Positions 7,073 to 16,256 of a DNA stretch of 28,609 nucleotides are shown here, piece by piece. The notes beneath the pieces are model-generated. The model made no database searches. It was not told the DNA's origin and was given only the letters and a program-made list of their open reading frames with translations. Positions within the stretch are counted from its first letter, which is position 1, and every line of letters starts with the position of its first letter. Made by a program: the position numbers and the translations under genes. The stretch is from DAIOSQ01 sp036752465 (GTDB taxonomy: Bacteria > Pseudomonadota > Gammaproteobacteria > Legionellales > Legionellaceae): NCBI GenBank assembly GCA_036752465.1, contig DAIOSQ010000008.1:1-28609 (forward strand), given 5' to 3'.

Positions 7073-9250
7073 TTATTCTTGTTCAGGTGCCATTTCATCA
7101 ATTTTATACTCGGCAGCCACCGATTCATCTGAGCTAATCGCTGCTTCAGGTTCGATAGCGTTTGCTGTGGTTGGCCTATCTTTCCATTCCAGCTTGACAC
7201 GTCCTTGTTTATCAACACCCGTCACCAGTACTTCTATCGTTTGACCCTCTTTTAAAACATCTTCCACCTTTTGCGTACGATCCGCGCAAATTTGTGAAAT
7301 GTGCAATAATCCATCTTTCCCTGGCAAAAGATTAATAAACGCACCAAAATCAACAAGCTTGCTGATCTTGCCGTGATACGATTGACCCACTTCAACATCA
7401 GCCACTAATAATTTAATTTGACGCTCAGCTTCTTCCAGCGACTCACTATTGGGTGAAAACAGCTGTACATTTCCTGCGTCATCAATATCGATGGCAACAC
7501 CCGTGCTTTCGATAAGCCCTTTAATAGTGGCACCACCTTTGCCTATGACGGTACGAATTTTGTCTTCAGCTATTTTAATGGTCACAATTCGCGGCGCATG
7601 CGCTGATAAATCTTGACGATGTGCGGACAGCGCATTATTCATCACTTGCAAAATATGCAAACGCCCTAGCAATGCTTGCTCTAAGGCTTTACGCATGATT
7701 TCCTCGGTAATCCCGGTGATTTTAATATCCATTTGTAAAGCCGTAACTCCGTTTTCTGTACCCGCAACTTTGAAATCCATATCACCCAAATGGTCCTCAT
7801 CACCTAGGATATCAGTCAGTACGGCAAAGCGATCACCTTCCTTGATAAGCCCCATCGCGACCCCGGCTACTGGAGCTTTAAGAGGTACGCCAGCATCCAT
7901 CAATGCCAGGCTTGCTCCGCACACTGTAGCCATAGAGCTCGAACCGTTGGACTCGGTAATGTCCGAAACAACACGCAGCACGTAAGGGAACTCATGTTGA
8001 GTTGGCAGAACAGCAGTCAAGCCTCTACGTGCCAGCCGACCGTGACCAATTTCACGACGTTTGGGACTGCCCACATTGCCAGTTTCTCCTACCGAAAAAG
8101 GTGGGAAATTATAATGCAACATGAAGCGATCTCTGGCTTCACCATCTAATTTATCGAGTATTTGCGCATCACGATCGTTACCCAGCGTTGCAGTCACTAT
8201 GGCTTGTGTTTCGCCGCGGGTAAATAGTGCAGAACCATGGGTGCGATCTAGAAAACCTGTACGAATGGCTATGGGCCTTACTGTCAGTTGATCGCGACCG
8301 TCTATGCGCGGCTCACCATTCAATATTCGTTGTCTAACAAGTTGTTTTTCAAGAGCCGCACACTGCTTGACAATACTGTCTTTGCTCAGCTCCTGGCGTT
8401 CTAAAAACAATTGACTCACTACATTCTGGCGAATTTCATCTAAGCGCTTATAACGCTGTTGCTTATCTTTTATCGTGTAGGCGTGCAAAATGTCATGCTT
8501 AGCCTCAGTTGCAACACGTTCTGCCAGCCAAATGTCCGCGCTGCCGTTGAACTGCGGTCGTGTGCTTAATATACCCGCTTCTTTCACAAGCTCATTAATA
8601 CCTGTAATAACGCTTTGCATCATTGTGTGACCGAATTTAACCGCTCCCAGCATCACATCCTCTGATAATTCTTGAGCTTCTGATTCAACCATCAAAATGC
8701 CAGACTCTGTACCCGCGACCACCAAATCAAGCGAAGACTTCTTGAGCATACCGAGCGATGGATTTAGCACGTAAATACCATCTTCGTAACCAACACGCGC
8801 CGCAGCAATCGGAGATTCTATGGGCAACCCAGCCAAAGCCACTGCTGCTGACGATGCAATCATCGCCACAATGTCAGCTGGCACTTCTGGGTTAAAGGAA
8901 AACACGGTAGCTATTACCTGGACTTCGTGCCTGAACGATTCGTCGAACAGGGGACGAATTGGTCGATCAATTAAACGAGATACCAGTGTCTCATGCTCAC
9001 TAGGACGACCCTCGCGCTTATTAAATCCACCCGGAGTTTTACCGGCAGCAGCTGATTTTTCTTGATAGTGAACAGTCAAGGGGAAAAAATCATTCTGTTC
9101 CGCACCCTCTTTTTTCCACACCACGGTTGCAAGTACTTGTGTGCCATTCATACTAGCAAACACAGCACCATCTGCTTGTCTTGCTATTTCCCCAGTTTCG
9201 AGTTTGAGTTTATGCTCACCAAACTGGATTTCCTTAATTATTTTAGCCAC
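7073..9250 (-). CDS. pnp: Polyribonucleotide nucleotidyltransferase (PNPase)
   Basis: This 3'-to-5' phosphorolytic exoribonuclease is a component of bacterial mRNA decay. Its 725 residues compare with 711 in E. coli. In order: first RNase PH domain, with FFPLTVHYQEKSAAAGKTPG and the RLIDRPIRPLF segment; the helical linker; the second, catalytic RNase PH domain with SNGSSSMATVCGASLALMDA and GDEDHLGDMDFKVAG (about 479-493); a KH domain with IGKGG near 569; and an S1 domain about 617-690 (GKISKLVDFGAFINL). It ends in an acidic tail. The start is GTG with a good Shine-Dalgarno (AGAGGA). It follows rpsO, but a strong terminator stands between them, so it needs readthrough or its own promoter, which I could not place. 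The leader holds a hairpin described separately. Confidence 0.97.
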   Translation of the reverse strand: MAKIIKEIQFGEHKLKLETGEIARQADGAVFASMNGTQVLATVVWKKEGAEQNDFFPLTVHYQEKSAAAGKTPGGFNKREGRPSEHETLVSRLIDRPIRPLFDESFRHEVQVIATVFSFNPEVPADIVAMIASSAAVALAGLPIESPIAAARVGYEDGIYVLNPSLGMLKKSSLDLVVAGTESGILMVESEAQELSEDVMLGAVKFGHTMMQSVITGINELVKEAGILSTRPQFNGSADIWLAERVATEAKHDILHAYTIKDKQQRYKRLDEIRQNVVSQLFLERQELSKDSIVKQCAALEKQLVRQRILNGEPRIDGRDQLTVRPIAIRTGFLDRTHGSALFTRGETQAIVTATLGNDRDAQILDKLDGEARDRFMLHYNFPPFSVGETGNVGSPKRREIGHGRLARRGLTAVLPTQHEFPYVLRVVSDITESNGSSSMATVCGASLALMDAGVPLKAPVAGVAMGLIKEGDRFAVLTDILGDEDHLGDMDFKVAGTENGVTALQMDIKITGITEEIMRKALEQALLGRLHILQVMNNALSAHRQDLSAHAPRIVTIKIAEDKIRTVIGKGGATIKGLIESTGVAIDIDDAGNVQLFSPNSESLEEAERQIKLLVADVEVGQSYHGKISKLVDFGAFINLLPGKDGLLHISQICADRTQKVEDVLKEGQTIEVLVTGVDKQGRVKLEWKDRPTTANAIEPEAAISSDESVAAEYKIDEMAPEQE

Positions 9251-9273
9251 AATTGTTCCTCTTTAAAATATGG

Positions 9274-9301
9274 GGTGAATCTCCACTAACGAGCATTCAC
9301 C
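9274..9301 (-). promoter_or_regulatory. Stem-loop in the pnp leader
   Basis: GGTGAAT and ATTCACC (9295-9301 and 9274-9280) form a perfect 7-bp stem with a 14-base loop, ending 23 bases before the GTG start. In E. coli a leader stem of pnp is cut by RNase III and then used by PNPase for autoregulation; the position here is comparable, but the stem is much shorter, so the parallel is inference. Confidence 0.4.
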
Positions 9302-9315
9302 TCTATTCAAAATTT

Positions 9316-9341
9316 AAAAAAAAGGCGCATTTCTCTGCGCC
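9316..9341 (-). terminator. Rho-independent terminator after rpsO
   Basis: On the minus strand GGCGCA pairs with TGCGCC around a 6-base loop and is followed by eight U. It lies about 50 bases past the rpsO stop, before pnp, as the rpsO terminator does in E. coli. Confidence 0.9.
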
Positions 9342-9393
9342 AATAACGAACTTACTTCAGCTTAGTCATCATCCCGCGTAGCGCCATGATAGA

Positions 9394-9669
9394 TCAATAT
9401 GAATCTCTGAGACCCAGCTTCTGGATTAATGTCATATATCGCGTTTGATCCTTGGATTTTAGATATCTAAGCAACTTGCGACGTTTGTTGACCAGCGATT
9501 GTAGGCCACGACGTGAATGAAAATCTTTTTTATTTACCTTAAAATGCTCAGTTAAATACTTAATACGACTGGTCATAATAGATACCTGGACTTCTGGCGA
9601 ACCTGTGTCATTCTCGGCACGTTGAAATTCGATGATCACATCTTTTTTTTGTCCACTCGTTAGTGACAT
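9394..9669 (-). CDS. rpsO: 30S ribosomal protein S15
   Basis: This 91-residue protein binds 16S rRNA early in assembly of the small subunit platform. NDTGSPEVQVSIMTSRI, HFKVNKKDFHSRRGLQSLV and RRKLLRYLKSKD match the family throughout. The start at ATG 9669 was chosen over the TTG four codons upstream because those four codons are themselves the Shine-Dalgarno region (GGGGAGTAAT). It lies 370 bases after truB and is followed by a strong terminator. Promoter position is uncertain. Confidence 0.97.
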   Translation of the reverse strand: MSLTSGQKKDVIIEFQRAENDTGSPEVQVSIMTSRIKYLTEHFKVNKKDFHSRRGLQSLVNKRRKLLRYLKSKDQTRYMTLIQKLGLRDSY

Positions 9670-10039
9670 ATTACTCCCCAAACTTGTTTTATTGCAGGTT
9701 TTAAGCTAATTTCTTGCAGATTATTTACTCGCGAGAGTCACTGATTTGCAGCGGATCCCCGGTGCATATACTGTTTTGCACGTGAAGTACGCATGCGGCA
9801 CTACTTTAACAGCATACACGCTTGGATTCTTTAGCAGAGCAGCACCTAAAAGTATATTTAACCGCAAAATTTAGGTATATCCAGCTATTCATTAAAGGGA
9901 AGTATTCTATCAAGGTGTATTAGCATGTACAAGCATTTATGGTAAATAATCGTGGAATTTTAAATTCATACTCGAAGGAACTCGAAAGTTTTGCATAGCA
10001 CCCTCTACATTACATCTGGATGGTGAATGGAGAAAAAAA
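9670..10039. other. 370-base truB-rpsO intergenic region
   Basis: No gene or known RNA is recognisable here. It contains the rpsO leader and presumably its promoter, though no convincing -35/-10 pair stands out. Small symmetric elements are present: ACCTAAA/TTTAGGT (9844-9850, 9870-9876), the 8-bp palindrome CTCGCGAG (9728-9735), and a direct repeat ACTCGAA near 9970-9990. No clear terminator follows truB. The gap is longer than usual for this operon. Confidence 0.5.
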
Positions 10040-10948
10040 TCAACTGTTCATATATTGGCACAATCGTTTTGCTTTAACTGCCCCACCATCTACAACCTCA
10101 CCAACCCCTAGCAATAATTGTCCATTATAGTCAAATAACTGAACCAATCCAGGTTCAAGTTGATGTTCGGGTTGAATGAGCTGGCCATGAGCCAACGCTT
10201 GTTTTTCAGCATCACTCACCACCAATACTGGAAAATGTGCAATGGCGGCATGAACAGGTAACAAGATTTGCATCCGCTCTTGCTCACTCATCTGTGATAG
10301 CTCATCTAAGGTATACATTGGCAAATTCTCGAACCCAGATGTGTATTCCCTGTGCAGCTGGATTACATGCGCACCAACTTCCAAGCATCGACCAATATCT
10401 TCAATTAAGTTACGAATATAAGTCCCTTTGCTGCAAATGACCGTCAAATTGATGTGTTTGCCATCAAAAAAGTTCAGCTTGAGTGCATGAATAGATATGT
10501 CGCGGGCAGTTCGTGGGACATCTATACCAGCTCGAGCATAGTGGTAAAGAGGTTTACCTTGATATTTAAGCGCAGAATATATGGATGGCACTTGCGTTAT
10601 AGTCCCTTGGAATTCTTGTAGGACCTGCAGCAACACATCTTGCTCTATTTCAAATGTATCCATGATTTGTGTAACTTTTCCGGTTGCATCCGCGGTATCT
10701 GTTTCTATCCCCAGTAGTCCGGTTACCCTATAACATTTATCGGCTGTGAGCTGATACTGACTAAATTTAGTCGCTTCACCGAAGCAGATAGGCAACATGC
10801 CCGTTGCTAAGGGATCGAGGCTGCCCGTGTGGCCGGCTTTACGTGCGCCATAGAGTCGTTTGACTGCTTGAAGTGCTTGATTTGAAGAGAAATCCTTGGA
10901 TTTATTCAACAATAGCATGCCATTAACAGCTTGAGCCACTTTATTCAT
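10040..10948 (-). CDS. truB: tRNA pseudouridine(55) synthase
   Basis: TruB makes pseudouridine 55 in the T-loop of tRNAs. Motifs fit E. coli TruB: GMLLLNKSKDFSSN near the start; AGHTGSLDPLATGMLP with catalytic D45; YSALKYQGKPLYHYAR; and CSKGTYIRNLIEDIG. The C-terminal PUA-like RNA-binding part begins about residue 240. The ATG at 10948 was chosen: it overlaps the rbfA stop by 8 bases, typical of coupled translation, whereas the longer TTG start at 10981 would overlap rbfA by 41 bases and add residues absent from homologues. The product is 302 residues (E. coli 314). It is the last gene of the rimP-nusA-infB-rbfA-truB run. Confidence 0.95.
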   Translation of the reverse strand: MNKVAQAVNGMLLLNKSKDFSSNQALQAVKRLYGARKAGHTGSLDPLATGMLPICFGEATKFSQYQLTADKCYRVTGLLGIETDTADATGKVTQIMDTFEIEQDVLLQVLQEFQGTITQVPSIYSALKYQGKPLYHYARAGIDVPRTARDISIHALKLNFFDGKHINLTVICSKGTYIRNLIEDIGRCLEVGAHVIQLHREYTSGFENLPMYTLDELSQMSEQERMQILLPVHAAIAHFPVLVVSDAEKQALAHGQLIQPEHQLEPGLVQLFDYNGQLLLGVGEVVDGGAVKAKRLCQYMNS

Positions 10949-11336
10949 TTGGCTCACTGGCTTGATTAAGCGTGGGATCAACTATGGGGGTCTCTGTTTC
11001 AGTGTTTGCTATATCAATCAACTTTGACAAATGCATAGCATATTCTAACGATGTGTCGTAGATAAAGTGCAGTTGTGGAACTATCCGCAAGGAAATTGAA
11101 TTAGCCAGCAATTTTCGAAGATACCCAGCTGAGCCATTTAGAATAGCCTGAGTCGTCGTTTTATCATCATGTAATGACGTGAAGTATACTTTCGCATGGC
11201 TTAAATCTCTACTGACATCTACATGAGAAATGGTGATCAAACTCGGTAGCCGAGGATCTTTGATAACCTGCTGTATCAGTTGAGCTAGCTTGCGTTGCAT
11301 CATTCCAGCCACGCGATCCAATCGTTTGTTTGTCAT
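10941..11336 (-). CDS. rbfA: 30S ribosome-binding factor A
   Basis: This small KH-like factor binds the nascent 30S subunit and is needed for late 16S rRNA 5'-end maturation and cold growth. Of its 131 residues, MTNKRLDRVAGMMQRKLAQL at the start and DVSRDLSHAKVYFT in the middle are characteristic, as is LRIVPQLHFIYDTSLEYAMHL. The C-terminal 20 residues are variable. Its ATG overlaps the infB TGA by four bases (ATGA) and its end overlaps truB by 8 bases, so the three genes are tightly coupled. Confidence 0.96.
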   Translation of the reverse strand: MTNKRLDRVAGMMQRKLAQLIQQVIKDPRLPSLITISHVDVSRDLSHAKVYFTSLHDDKTTTQAILNGSAGYLRKLLANSISLRIVPQLHFIYDTSLEYAMHLSKLIDIANTETETPIVDPTLNQASEPNE

Positions 11337-13936
11337 AGAGTACGTTTGATTTCCACTGTTTCGTATACCTCAATTGAATCACCCGGTTTTACGTCATTAT
11401 AGTTTTTTACGCCGATACCACATTCAATACCCTGTCTAACCTCAACCACGTCATCCTTGAAGCGTCGCAATGATTCTAAAGTACCTTCATAGATGACAAC
11501 ATGATTGCGTAACACACGTATCGGATTATTACGCTTGATCACCCCTTCTGTTACCATACAACCAGCAATGGCGCCTAATTTTGGTGAGCGAAATACATCC
11601 CTAACCTCAGCGACTCCGACTATCTCTTCTTTGAACCGTGGCGAAAGCATGCCGGATAAGGCTTTTTCTACATTATCAACAATGTCATAAATCACACTGT
11701 AATAGTGCATAGGTACTGCTTCTGCTTCAACCAGCCGCTTCGCCCCGGAATCTGCTCGCACATTAAACCCTATGAGCATCGCATCCGATGCAAGGGCTAA
11801 ATGCACATCAGACTCAGTAATCCCACCAACACCACTGGACACTATAGCTACAGTCACTTCATCGTTTGATAATTTCAACAATGCGTCAGCAATCGCCTCC
11901 GCAGAGCCTTGAACATCGGCTTTTAAAACAATATTCAGCGCCTTATTGTCTTGGGTCGCCATATTTTCAAAAATTCCCTCTAGCGATGTATTTTTTTGTC
12001 TTTTTGCCAATTTCACATCTCTGAATTTACCCTGACGAAATAAAGCAACTTCGCGTGCCCGTTTTTCGTCCGGCACCACAAGGGTATCGTCTCCAGCTTG
12101 TGGGATGCCCGATAGCCCCAAAACTTCAACTGGCATAGATGGACCAGCGGTATCCACTAAGCTCCCATTATCGCTAACTAACGCTCGAATACGTCCGTAC
12201 TGGAAACCAGCCAATAAGATATCGCCTTTGCGCAAAATACCATTCTGTATAAGCACCGTAGCGACTGGACCACGACCTTTATCCAAGCGCGATTCAATCA
12301 CCACACCTTTTGCGGCACCATCAGTTAATGCTGTCAACTCAAGAACCTCTGCTTGAACCAGGATCGCATCTAATAATGCATCAATGCCTGATCCTGTTTT
12401 TGCCGAGATGCTCACAAACATAGTGTCACCACCCCAAGCTTCAGGAATAACCTCGTATTGAGATAATTCATTCATAACCCGCTCAGGGTCAACTCCTGGC
12501 TTATCCATCTTATTAATGGCTACGATGATCGGTACTTTGGCAGCTTTGGCGTGGGAAATGGCCTCTATGGTTTGTGGTTTAACCCCATCATCGGCAGCGA
12601 CTATCAACACCACAATATCAGTTACTTGAGCTCCGCGGGCGCGCATTGCTGTGAATGCAGCGTGGCCTGGCGTATCCAAAAAGGTTATTTGCCCTTTGAC
12701 CGTAGTTACGTGATACGCCCCAATATGTTGAGTAATGCCTCCAGCTTCTTTGATGGCAACTTTGGTCCGTCTGATATAATCTAACAAAGACGTTTTGCCA
12801 TGATCGACATGCCCCATTATGGTGACTACTGGCGCACGGGATTCGAGCACGCTGCCTTTGTTAATTGTGCTGTCTAAATGATGTTCGATCGCATTTTCTT
12901 GTAGAGGTCTCGCTGTATGTCCCATTTCCTCGACCACTATAACTGCTGTTTCCTGATCGATGACTTGATTAATCGTTGCCATAGCGCCTAACTTCATCAT
13001 GGCTTTGATGACCTCAGCCGCCTTGATTGACATGCGTTTAGCCAGATCCGCCACTGTTATAGTTTCTGGAATTAAGACTTCTCGGATGACAGGTGTTGTC
13101 GGCATAGCGAAACTGTGCGTCAGGGCTTCTTCAGCTTCTTTGAATTTTTCTGATTTTTCAGGCCGGCGCTTTTTTGCTTTATACCGTTTGGTTTGTTCAT
13201 AGCCATCAGCTTCACCAACTACCGCTAGGGTTGGCTGAAACTTCGGCTTTTTTCGTTGTTTTTTGAAATCTATTTTTCCTTCAGGTTCTTCTTTTGTAGC
13301 AGGCTTCTTTTTATGATGTTTAGGTGTTTCTGCCAGCCCCTCTTCAGCTGGCGGCGTTACTGCTGTGCTGCCAACCACTGCTTCTACCGCTGGTTTAAGT
13401 TTTTCGCTCTCAACCGTTTCTGCTTGGCTCGCAGCATTCATTGAGGCTGGATCTTTGGTTAGTGCATCATTGCTATGATTTGTAACTGTATGATTTTCAG
13501 CGGTTACGGTTAGATCAGGCGCTCGCTCTGAGTCCGTTTCAGCCATATTATCCTGTGATGGTGCTAAACTGTCTTGCGTATCTGAGACTGCAGCTGCTTC
13601 CTCAACCGAATTTTCTGCTGTTCTTTCCAACGCGAGTGGTTTGACATACGTCCTTTTCTGTCGAACTTCGATATTCACAGTCTTACCCGTATGCACATCG
13701 TGACCTAAAGTGACCTGAGTCACACTTTTGCGACGCAAGGTTATCCTGTCAACAGAAGCGGCTTTATCAATACCGCTTCCACCTTTTAAATGCGTTAGTA
13801 AAATGCGTTTCTGGTCTTCGCTCACAGTCTCTAGCTCTTGTGTTATAGACAAACCCGCATCTTGTAACTGAGTCAGTAATCGCTCGACAGGGATGCCCAC
13901 AGCTTGGGCCAATTGTTTAACGGTCACATCCACCAT
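11333..13936 (-). CDS. infB: Translation initiation factor IF-2
   Basis: This GTPase brings initiator tRNA to the 30S subunit and promotes subunit joining. The 867 residues begin with an IF2N domain (1-55). A charged, low-complexity linker rich in Lys, Glu and Ala follows (about 60-270), then a second IF2N-like domain (about 290-345). The G domain has GHVDHGKT near 374-381, DTPGHA near 420 and NKMD near 474; domains II, III and C2 follow. The ATG has a good Shine-Dalgarno (AGAGGAAA). It lies 84 bases after nusA and overlaps rbfA. Its partner initiator tRNA is encoded at the head of the same gene block. Confidence 0.98.
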   Translation of the reverse strand: MVDVTVKQLAQAVGIPVERLLTQLQDAGLSITQELETVSEDQKRILLTHLKGGSGIDKAASVDRITLRRKSVTQVTLGHDVHTGKTVNIEVRQKRTYVKPLALERTAENSVEEAAAVSDTQDSLAPSQDNMAETDSERAPDLTVTAENHTVTNHSNDALTKDPASMNAASQAETVESEKLKPAVEAVVGSTAVTPPAEEGLAETPKHHKKKPATKEEPEGKIDFKKQRKKPKFQPTLAVVGEADGYEQTKRYKAKKRRPEKSEKFKEAEEALTHSFAMPTTPVIREVLIPETITVADLAKRMSIKAAEVIKAMMKLGAMATINQVIDQETAVIVVEEMGHTARPLQENAIEHHLDSTINKGSVLESRAPVVTIMGHVDHGKTSLLDYIRRTKVAIKEAGGITQHIGAYHVTTVKGQITFLDTPGHAAFTAMRARGAQVTDIVVLIVAADDGVKPQTIEAISHAKAAKVPIIVAINKMDKPGVDPERVMNELSQYEVIPEAWGGDTMFVSISAKTGSGIDALLDAILVQAEVLELTALTDGAAKGVVIESRLDKGRGPVATVLIQNGILRKGDILLAGFQYGRIRALVSDNGSLVDTAGPSMPVEVLGLSGIPQAGDDTLVVPDEKRAREVALFRQGKFRDVKLAKRQKNTSLEGIFENMATQDNKALNIVLKADVQGSAEAIADALLKLSNDEVTVAIVSSGVGGITESDVHLALASDAMLIGFNVRADSGAKRLVEAEAVPMHYYSVIYDIVDNVEKALSGMLSPRFKEEIVGVAEVRDVFRSPKLGAIAGCMVTEGVIKRNNPIRVLRNHVVIYEGTLESLRRFKDDVVEVRQGIECGIGVKNYNDVKPGDSIEVYETVEIKRTL

Positions 13937-14020
13937 AATATTTTCCTCTGTTGTAACTGTTCGCGCCTATTGCAAATACTGCTGGATTGGACGCAAAAGC
14001 TTGAAAAGTCGCTAGCCATT

Positions 14021-15484
14021 TTATTGGAACCAGGATTCTCTTGCTTTCATAATAAGTGAAGCAGCTTTCTGTTCAGTCATACCTGCAATTTCTAGTAACT
14101 CGTATACTGATTTTTCAGCCAAATCTTCGATTGTAAGAATACCTATGCTGGTTAGTTGACTGGCAATATCGCTAGTTACCCCATCCATCGTCAGTAAACT
14201 CTCATCTGCTTGAAGTTTATCTTGGCTGAGAGCGTGGGCTAAAAGCGAGTTATTTGCCCTTTTTCTAAGCTCTTCAACAATTTCTTCGTCAAAGTCTTCT
14301 ATCGCGGTTAATTCTTCTTGCGGCACATATGCGATTTCTTCCAGGGATGAAAAACCATTACTCACCAACAGCTTGGCAAGCTCCTCATCAACTTCTAGCG
14401 CATCCTTAAATAGATTAATCAGTTTTTCTGCTTCTTCGTGACTTTTATCTTGGAAGTCTTCAGTCGTCATAACATTCAGAGTCCATCCTGTTAGCTGACT
14501 TGCCAAGCGAACATTTTGCCCATTTCTACCAATGGCCTGCGAAAGTTGATCTTGGTGAACCGCTACATCCATAGTATGCGCATCCTCGTCAACCACAATT
14601 GATGAAATATCAGCAGGCGCCATGGCGTTGATAACCAACTGTGCTGGATTATCATCCCACAATATAATGTCAACCCGCTCACCGCCTAATTCGCTGGACA
14701 CAGCCTGCACCCGAGAGCCTCGCATGCCCACGCAAGCACCTACTGGGTCAATTCTACCATCATTGGTTTTAACCGCTATTTTTGCCCGGTTGCCTGGATC
14801 ACGCGCTGCGGCCTTTATCTGAATAATATTTTCACCAATTTCGGGAACTTCAACGCGAAAGAGCTCAATCAGCATTTCTTTGCGCACGCGGCTAATCATT
14901 AACTGTGGCCCACGTGGGAGGGATATAATATCGTAAAGGAATGCTCGCACACGATCATTGGTGCGAAACATTTCGCTTGCTAACATTTCCGATCTGGGTA
15001 GGATGGCCTCCGCCTTGCCGCCAAGATCGATAATAATGTTATCTCGAGTAACTTTTTTTACTGTGCCATAAACCAATTGACCAAGCTTGCTTCGGTACTG
15101 TTGCACAACCAGCTCACGCTCGGCTTCTCGAACTTTTTGTATAATGACTTGGCGAGCTGTTTGTGCAGCGATACGACCGAACGTTATTGACGGCACTGCC
15201 TCTTCGTGGCGGTCTCCTAACTGCGCGTTTTCTTTACGCAAGCGCGCATCGTGCAATGAAATTTCTCGCTCCGGTACCTGGACATTTTCTACCACATCCC
15301 AATATCTAAAAGTCTCATACTCACCATTTTTCGGATTGAGTTCCACGCGTATACCCAGTTCCGTCCCAGACAGTTTTCGTGTTGCTGACTCAAGAGCTGC
15401 CTGAATCGCCTCCAGAACAACTTCTTTACTAACGCCTTTTTCATTAGATAATGCCTCAGCAACTAACAACAATTCTTTGCTCAT
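14021..15484 (-). CDS. nusA: Transcription termination/antitermination factor NusA
   Basis: NusA binds RNA polymerase and affects pausing, termination and antitermination. The protein has 487 residues. In order: N-terminal polymerase-binding domain (1-125, including the SNEKGVSKEVVLEAIQAALE stretch), S1 domain (about 130-200), KH1 (VGMRGSRVQAVSSEL) and KH2 (IGRNGQNVRLASQL), then two acidic C-terminal helix-hairpin-helix repeats, AR1 (about 360-415) and AR2 (about 430-487). Both repeats are present, as in E. coli and unlike many bacteria that lack them. The ATG at 15484 was preferred over the GTG four codons earlier because that GTG falls in the Shine-Dalgarno (GTGAGG) and overlaps the rimP stop. 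Confidence 0.97.
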   Translation of the reverse strand: MSKELLLVAEALSNEKGVSKEVVLEAIQAALESATRKLSGTELGIRVELNPKNGEYETFRYWDVVENVQVPEREISLHDARLRKENAQLGDRHEEAVPSITFGRIAAQTARQVIIQKVREAERELVVQQYRSKLGQLVYGTVKKVTRDNIIIDLGGKAEAILPRSEMLASEMFRTNDRVRAFLYDIISLPRGPQLMISRVRKEMLIELFRVEVPEIGENIIQIKAAARDPGNRAKIAVKTNDGRIDPVGACVGMRGSRVQAVSSELGGERVDIILWDDNPAQLVINAMAPADISSIVVDEDAHTMDVAVHQDQLSQAIGRNGQNVRLASQLTGWTLNVMTTEDFQDKSHEEAEKLINLFKDALEVDEELAKLLVSNGFSSLEEIAYVPQEELTAIEDFDEEIVEELRKRANNSLLAHALSQDKLQADESLLTMDGVTSDIASQLTSIGILTIEDLAEKSVYELLEIAGMTEQKAASLIMKARESWFQ

Positions 15485-15492
15485 TATTCGCC

Positions 15493-15939
15493 TCACTCAA
15501 CCGTCAGATTTGCTTTCGCAATTGTGGAAAAAAGAAATTCTTGTTCTGTATTGTTAAAGGCAAGTCTTACGCCTTTTTGATCAACCGCAATAATGGTGCC
15601 AGAATACTTTCTTTGCCCTGCTATGGGCTCATACAATTTTATTTGTATCTCGTGCTGGTCATATTTTTGGAACTGTTCTGGATAAAATAACGGTCTAGGT
15701 ACGCCTGGGGATGAAATCTCTAAGCGAAATTTTTCAGGCACAACATCTTCGACATCTAGTATTGCACTAACTTGTTGACTGACTATTTCACAGTCCTCGA
15801 TGGTTACCCCTCGGGTGACATCAATGTAAATACGCAAAAGGGATCCATGTTTCTGAGAAAGATATTCTATGCCCCAAAGATCATAGCCCAACCCTTCGAT
15901 CGTAGGTTGCAGCAGGTTTTTTATATCTTGTAACGTCAT
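15493..15939 (-). CDS. rimP: Ribosome maturation factor RimP
   Basis: RimP helps assemble the 30S subunit. The 148-residue protein has the conserved N-terminal domain (GYDLWGIEYLSQKHGSLLRI, then IDVTRGVTIEDCEIVSQQVS), the core EISSPGVPRPL motif near residue 90, and a small SH3-like C-terminal domain. It is first in the minus-strand run rimP-nusA-infB-rbfA-truB, with nusA beginning 8 bases after its stop. A TATAAT box lies about 100 bases upstream, so the run has its own promoter besides any readthrough from the tRNA gene. Confidence 0.96.
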   Translation of the reverse strand: MTLQDIKNLLQPTIEGLGYDLWGIEYLSQKHGSLLRIYIDVTRGVTIEDCEIVSQQVSAILDVEDVVPEKFRLEISSPGVPRPLFYPEQFQKYDQHEIQIKLYEPIAGQRKYSGTIIAVDQKGVRLAFNNTEQEFLFSTIAKANLTVE

Positions 15940-15999
15940 TAACTTTCCAAATTAAAAACTACGGGAGTGTTGTGCATCCGCGTGCTATTGTTAAGCTTC

Positions 16000-16015
16000 A
16001 ATCTTTACTAAGATT
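16000..16015 (-). repeat. Small AT-rich stem-loop in the rimP leader
   Basis: AATCTT and AAGATT pair over 6 bp around a 4-base loop within the roughly 100-base rimP leader. The stem is weak and may mean nothing. Confidence 0.25.
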
Positions 16016-16041
16016 AAGATCCTCTACCATAGCTTCGTTGT

Positions 16042-16047
16042 ATTATA
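16042..16047 (-). promoter_or_regulatory. -10 box of the rimP operon promoter
   Basis: A perfect TATAAT on the minus strand lies about 100 bases before the rimP ATG and just past the tRNA terminator. The -35 region at 17-base spacing (AAATTG) is poor, so strength is uncertain. Confidence 0.5.
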
Positions 16048-16075
16048 GTAGGTGCTGTTACTCCCAATTTAGGAT

Positions 16076-16101
16076 AATAAAAAACCCCATAAATGGGGTT
16101 T
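16076..16101 (-). terminator. Rho-independent terminator after the initiator tRNA
   Basis: AAACCCCA and TGGGGTTT pair over a tight loop (16082-16101) and on the minus strand the stem runs into TTTTTTATT. It begins about 9 bases past the tRNA 3' end and separates the tRNA from the rimP run. Confidence 0.9.
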
Positions 16102-16109
16102 ATTAAAAT

Positions 16110-16186
<77 letters not shown>

Positions 16187-16199
16187 TCAACTAAAAGCA

Positions 16200-16228
16200 A
16201 TTATACGGTAGGCTATTAGATATAGCAA
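16200..16228 (-). promoter_or_regulatory. Sigma-70 promoter of the initiator tRNA
   Basis: On the minus strand TTGCTA (16223-16228) and a perfect TATAAT (16200-16205) are separated by exactly 17 bases, ending 13 bases before the tRNA 5' end. Four of six -35 bases fit consensus. Confidence 0.8.
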
Positions 16229-16256
16229 GCAGTATTATGGATTGATATCTACAATT

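Noticed and set aside
9448..9735. CTCGCGAG palindrome as an operator for rpsO
   Set aside because: An isolated 8-bp palindrome occurs often by chance and nothing else supports regulation.
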